Assembly: GCF_039538365.1 (NCBI RefSeq)
Contig: NZ_BAABCA010000003.1
Span: 372,001-436,000, forward strand
Length of the DNA stretch: 64,000 nt
Direction of reading: 5' to 3'
Source: Postechiella marina
Lineage (GTDB): Bacteria > Bacteroidota > Bacteroidia > Flavobacteriales > Flavobacteriaceae
Under the pieces are notes generated by a model that did no database searches, had not been told where the DNA came from, and saw only the letters and a list, made by a program, of their open reading frames with translations. A program made the position numbers and the translations under genes. Shown here one piece after another: positions 61,601-64,000 of this stretch; within the stretch, counting starts at the first letter, position 1, and the number at the start of each line of letters is the position of its first letter.

Positions 61601-63012
61601 CCATCATTATCACTGTCTAAGTCAAGGTAATCGTAAATACCGTCAAGATCTGTATCTACCACTAGTAATCCAGACCCATAATTATCTGGGATTCCTGTAT
61701 TAGAATTTATTGTTGTGCTAGGTGCAATGTAACCTAAAGTTGTTTGAGCCTCTACATTATCTGGAATTCCATCGTTATCTGAATCTATGTCTAAAAAATC
61801 GAAATCACCATTGCCATCTGTATTAGCAGGAGTTGCTCCTGTATTCGCAGAAGCAGGAATCCCTATTGTTGTTACCGTTGTTCCTATATTTCCATCGGCT
61901 TCACCATCGTTATTAGCATCTGTACCACCAGACTCTATTACATCTGTAATACCATCATTATCACTATCTCGGTCTAAGTGGTTTGGAATCCCATCAGAAT
62001 CGGCATCAAGATTTACACAAACACCTGATGAACTTAAAACACAAAAATCTGAATCTTGATAATTTGGTATACCATCTGTATCATGATCTGCAGATGGGTC
62101 TACGCCATTAGATTCGTCTGTATCTTTAATACCGTCATTATCATCATCTAAATCATCTACATCACTTAAACCATCTTTATCTTGATCTATTAAAGTTAAG
62201 ATAAAAAGTTTTCCATCTCCATGATCTGTTGTTGAAGCTGTTAATTGTGCACGCGTTATAATTGATCCTGTAGGCGCTATATCATCTAAATAAAATATCG
62301 CTATACCAATGGTTCCTCTATTTTCTACAACACGATCGCTTAACCAATAATCTGAACCTGCTGGAGGAGGATTTACTGCTCCTGGTGTACCTATATTACC
62401 ACTTGTACCAGTGCCTCCAAACCCCCACTTTGTAGATGTTTTATTTACAAAAGTTTCTCCTAACGACTGCTCTGCACCACCACCAACGGGAATACCAAAA
62501 AATTCGATATGATAACAGTTATTAGCACTACGCTCTGTAATAGCAATAACACCACTAGAACTGGCTATAATACCTGTACCATAAGTTAAAGTCTGCCTTT
62601 GCGCTGTAGTATTTTCTTCGGAAGCATAATTATCACAAATGTTTTTACCATTACCAACAGCTTCAAAATAATGGTTTAAATTTAAATCTTGAAAAGCTAC
62701 TAATGCAGATGCATTCCATGTAGCACTAGCACTTGTTGTTTCTGCATTTGTTCCGTTTAATTTAATATGGTTTGCCCCGTTACCGGTAGTACCTAGTTGG
62801 GTCATTTCGTAACCTGTAGGTATTCCATAATCTAAGTATACTATACCATTTACTGTTATACTTTTAATAGTTGCAGGCTGTTTGGGTGTAACTTGCACAT
62901 CTGCCCATTGAAAACTAACTCCTGTTTGAATACTAGGGGCATTAGTTTGAGCTTTTAATGATGACGTTAGTAAACTAACTGCCAATAAACATAATAATAG
63001 GTTTGTTTTCAT
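58672..63012 (-). CDS. Large T9SS-secreted protein with TSP3 Ca-binding repeats and LamG-like domain
   Basis: 1446 residues. Signal peptide (about 1-21). After an N-terminal beta-rich domain come thrombospondin type 3 repeats (about 275-535), many copies of DxDxDGxxD such as LDADSDGIPNHLDRDSDNDG, which bind Ca2+. A LamG/concanavalin-like domain is at about 550-740 (LLDFDGVDDYLDAAPF). A long beta-rich region leads to the T9SS type A sorting domain (about 1375-1446), which includes LALVNMLGQSVLELENV and ends FSKKLIIN. The sorting domain directs export by the type IX system and removal on secretion. Probably an adhesin or surface-layer protein. Tandem paralog of the gene at 63397. Confidence 0.9.
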   Translation of the reverse strand: MKTNLLLCLLAVSLLTSSLKAQTNAPSIQTGVSFQWADVQVTPKQPATIKSITVNGIVYLDYGIPTGYEMTQLGTTGNGANHIKLNGTNAETTSASATWNASALVAFQDLNLNHYFEAVGNGKNICDNYASEENTTAQRQTLTYGTGIIASSSGVIAITERSANNCYHIEFFGIPVGGGAEQSLGETFVNKTSTKWGFGGTGTSGNIGTPGAVNPPPAGSDYWLSDRVVENRGTIGIAIFYLDDIAPTGSIITRAQLTASTTDHGDGKLFILTLIDQDKDGLSDVDDLDDDNDGIKDTDESNGVDPSADHDTDGIPNYQDSDFCVLSSSGVCVNLDADSDGIPNHLDRDSDNDGITDVIESGGTDANNDGEADGNIGTTVTTIGIPASANTGATPANTDGNGDFDFLDIDSDNDGIPDNVEAQTTLGYIAPSTTINSNTGIPDNYGSGLLVVDTDLDGIYDYLDLDSDNDGTPDIEENGMANTATNLDVDNDGLDNAFETNGVFDTLWDVNEDIEDPSDLSTLPDTDGDLSLGGDLDYRDLIDVYITEALLDFDGVDDYLDAAPFIEDWNEGTVMGWVKIESNNTGNLANIYSIAGQESMRLYITKGRTPVFIVITQKQVTSSSNYPSNNIQVQPVPTDNIKMENDVWYHVAGVFDSSSETLKLYLNGKLLNTVSDSNLSSELITKNYNGSQHIYSKREFTIGRYPTNTSVAGFGHFNGDIDEVRVFNKALTTNQLQQIVYQEIKEENGNVKGAVIPKDVVDFSDSVSKGESIFWSNLQAYYPMTKILSTTTKDYSIYNRDVTLHNINTVQEQTAPMPYETLNNGAWTTENTWLHGDVWDIEDVANNKDWSIVDIKHNVNASHAVKNLGLFVANGNTLTINGDNQVQNSWYLGLNGVLDLQDDSQLIQTINSDLVTSSTGRVLRRQEGTGNAYWYNYWSSPVGAVGATNLSNNNAAVNNTNNTDFKLDLIKDNSGLNCLFTNGYTGNGTISTYWLYTFINGLTYWDWAQLGTSTPIKPGIGYTQKGTGISTDQQYIFEGKPNNGTILLDVVDKGGAGSEPTVTETTYLMGNPYPSALDVGKFIDDNEGVIDGVLQLWQQWSGTSHNLNEYNGGYAQLNKLGAIRAYQFVGITGANNGNQNGTKVPTKYLPVGQAFITEIVADGKVEFNNSQRVFIKEADANGSFNSGSIFLKNRNDKKASKEAVAKAETEDSNNNAVFKKMRLEMQSVSGPETHRELLLGFSDITSDAYDYGYDAENVDINNNDIHLNLDGKDMNIQAYGAVELDKVVPLNFKSSGDNSFEIKLSEIENFDDEEEIYLKDNLTGTYFDLTKNTAYRFSSFQGKFNNRFEIVFQSEQESLGVKELSQDQNFVYYLSGDRKLYAKKLSSSIKRLALVNMLGQSVLELENVSQSTLENGLDIPVLATGSYVAYFRSDDNQVFSKKLIIN

Positions 63013-63396
63013 AATTAATAGATTCTGGGGAAAATCGAAATTAACTAGTTAAAAATTTTTAAATCTCACTAACAGAATATATACCTTAGACCTATTATAT
63101 TTAAATAAGTCACACATATATAAGCATTTAGTTATCAATAAATAACATATAAAACCTAAACTTGAAACAAGTTTATAGTTTCAATACAAATTAACGACGG
63201 AAAAATACCCGTCCTTAAATATGAAGCAATAGTAAGCAAATTATCGATTAAAAGCAATAAAACTCGATAAAACATACATTTTAAAGCAATAATTTAACCT
63301 TTAAACGCTAAGGCTTACTAAAAAAGTGAAGAATATACAAATACTAGCCTTAGTGCTTACAACAGCAAAACAAGGCTAATATTTAAAATATATGTA
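63013..63396. other. Intergenic region between tandem T9SS genes
   Basis: AT-rich, no credible frame. One inverted repeat CTAAGGCT (63308-63315) / AGCCTTAG (63346-63353) with a 30-base loop is present, without a T tail. I see no clear TAnnTTTG promoter for the downstream gene. Confidence 0.45.
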
Positions 63397-64000
63397 TTAA
63401 TTTATAATCAATTTTTTAGAAAATACTTGATTATCATCAGATCTAAAATAAGCAACATAACTTCCTGTTGCTAAAACTGGAATATCTATACCATTCTCTA
63501 AAGCGTTTTGGGATACGTTTTCTAACTCTAAAACAGGTTGACCAAGCATATTAACTAATGCCAATCTTTTAATTGAGGCTTTTAACTTTTTGGCATATAA
63601 TTTTCGATCTCTATTTAAGAAATACACAAAATTTTGATTGTGTGCTATTTCTTGAACACTTAAAGATTGCTGCTCTGATTGAAATACAATTTCGAATCTT
63701 TTATTAAACTTACCTTGATCTGAGGTAAAGCTATAAGCCTTATTTTCTGTTAAATCGAAATAAGTGCCAGTGAAGTTATCTTTTAAATATATTTCTTCTT
63801 CGTCATCAAAGTTTTCTATCTCTGATAATTTAATTTCAAATGAATTACTACCTGATGATTTAAAATTTAATGGCACCACTTTTTCTAGATCAACTTCGCT
63901 ATAAGCTTGCATATTCATATCTGTGCCTTCTAAATCTAAATGAATATCATTATTATTTATATCGACATTTTCGGCATCATAACCATAATCGTAAGCATCT
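63397..64000 (-). CDS. T9SS-secreted protein, C-terminal part (truncated by window edge)
   Basis: About 200 residues, open to the end of the window; the internal Met at 63918 is not the start. The frame before it reads DAYDYGYDAENVDINNNDIH, as in the neighbouring gene. The C-terminal sorting domain is nearly identical to that of the preceding gene, including LALVNMLGQPVLELENV and the terminal FSKKLIIN. It is a tandem paralog; its N-terminal domains are outside the window. Confidence 0.88.
   Translation of the reverse strand, partial: DAYDYGYDAENVDINNNDIHLDLEGTDMNMQAYSEVDLEKVVPLNFKSSGSNSFEIKLSEIENFDDEEEIYLKDNFTGTYFDLTENKAYSFTSDQGKFNKRFEIVFQSEQQSLSVQEIAHNQNFVYFLNRDRKLYAKKLKASIKRLALVNMLGQPVLELENVSQNALENGIDIPVLATGSYVAYFRSDDNQVFSKKLIIN

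Noticed and set aside
61400..62200. Repetitive-looking DNA within the T9SS gene
   Set aside because: It is the coding sequence of thrombospondin type 3 repeats (DxDxDG), not a CRISPR or mobile repeat.
63308..63353. Inverted repeat CTAAGGCT / AGCCTTAG
   Set aside because: Only 8 bp with a 30-base loop and no T run; could be chance in AT-rich DNA.

Overview
The window is a 64 kb chromosomal segment of a marine-type Flavobacteriaceae bacterium (Bacteroidota). The evidence is AT-rich DNA, promoters of the Bacteroidota form (TTTG, 19-22 bp, TAnnTTTG), A-rich leaders instead of Shine-Dalgarno sites, TonB-dependent receptors, gliding genes (gldD, gldE), a type IX secretion (T9SS) sorting domain, and Bacteroidota-style rplU, pit and ileS. 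I cannot name the genus. I saw no rRNA, tRNA, CRISPR array or transposase.

Layout. 1-1089 is the end of a TonB-dependent receptor. 1432-7034 holds a PiT phosphate transporter, rpmA/rplU, an EamA exporter and a Cys-rich HMA lipoprotein. 7090-10660 is the minus-strand run mutY-ssb-gldE-gldD (DNA repair plus gliding/secretion). 10802-13051 carries HU, a 30-residue basic peptide and RNase G with a structured leader. 13182-20074 has a STAS-like protein, a hybrid histidine kinase, an Lrp-type regulator divergent from metE, and an aldo/keto reductase. 20277-21494 is hflX, followed by a decayed histidine-kinase tail.

21787-34404 looks like an extracellular nucleic-acid or phosphate scavenging locus: two endonuclease/exonuclease/phosphatase (EEP) proteins, a DUF5689 lipoprotein with its TonB receptor, an endonuclease I lipoprotein, and a second TonB receptor with a repeat-containing lipoprotein. 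34561-39165 is a tight minus-strand operon (DUF3108, tryptophan dioxygenase, M23 peptidase, pgi). hppD and hmgA follow, so tryptophan and tyrosine catabolism lie close together. 42305-46384 has a patatin/beta-barrel protein and uvrC. 46517-49358 is a plus-strand operon: retropepsin-like protease, rimK, AstE/AspA-like hydrolase, 5-formyl-THF cyclo-ligase.

49355-51960 is an accessory island. Three minus-strand genes (lipoprotein, PD-(D/E)XK nuclease, unknown protein) are separated by long imperfect palindromes that abut or overlap the gene ends, resembling gene cassettes. 52069-58572 returns to core genes (surface protein, lspA, DksA-like, ileS). 58672-64000 holds two tandem paralogous T9SS-exported adhesin-like genes, the second truncated by the window edge.

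The main points to follow up are the cassette-like island, a dispersed structured repeat family (copies at 20191-20270 and 39321-39443), an IleRS of the GxHH type linked to mupirocin hyper-resistance, the nuclease/TonB locus, the kinase remnant and the RNase G leader.
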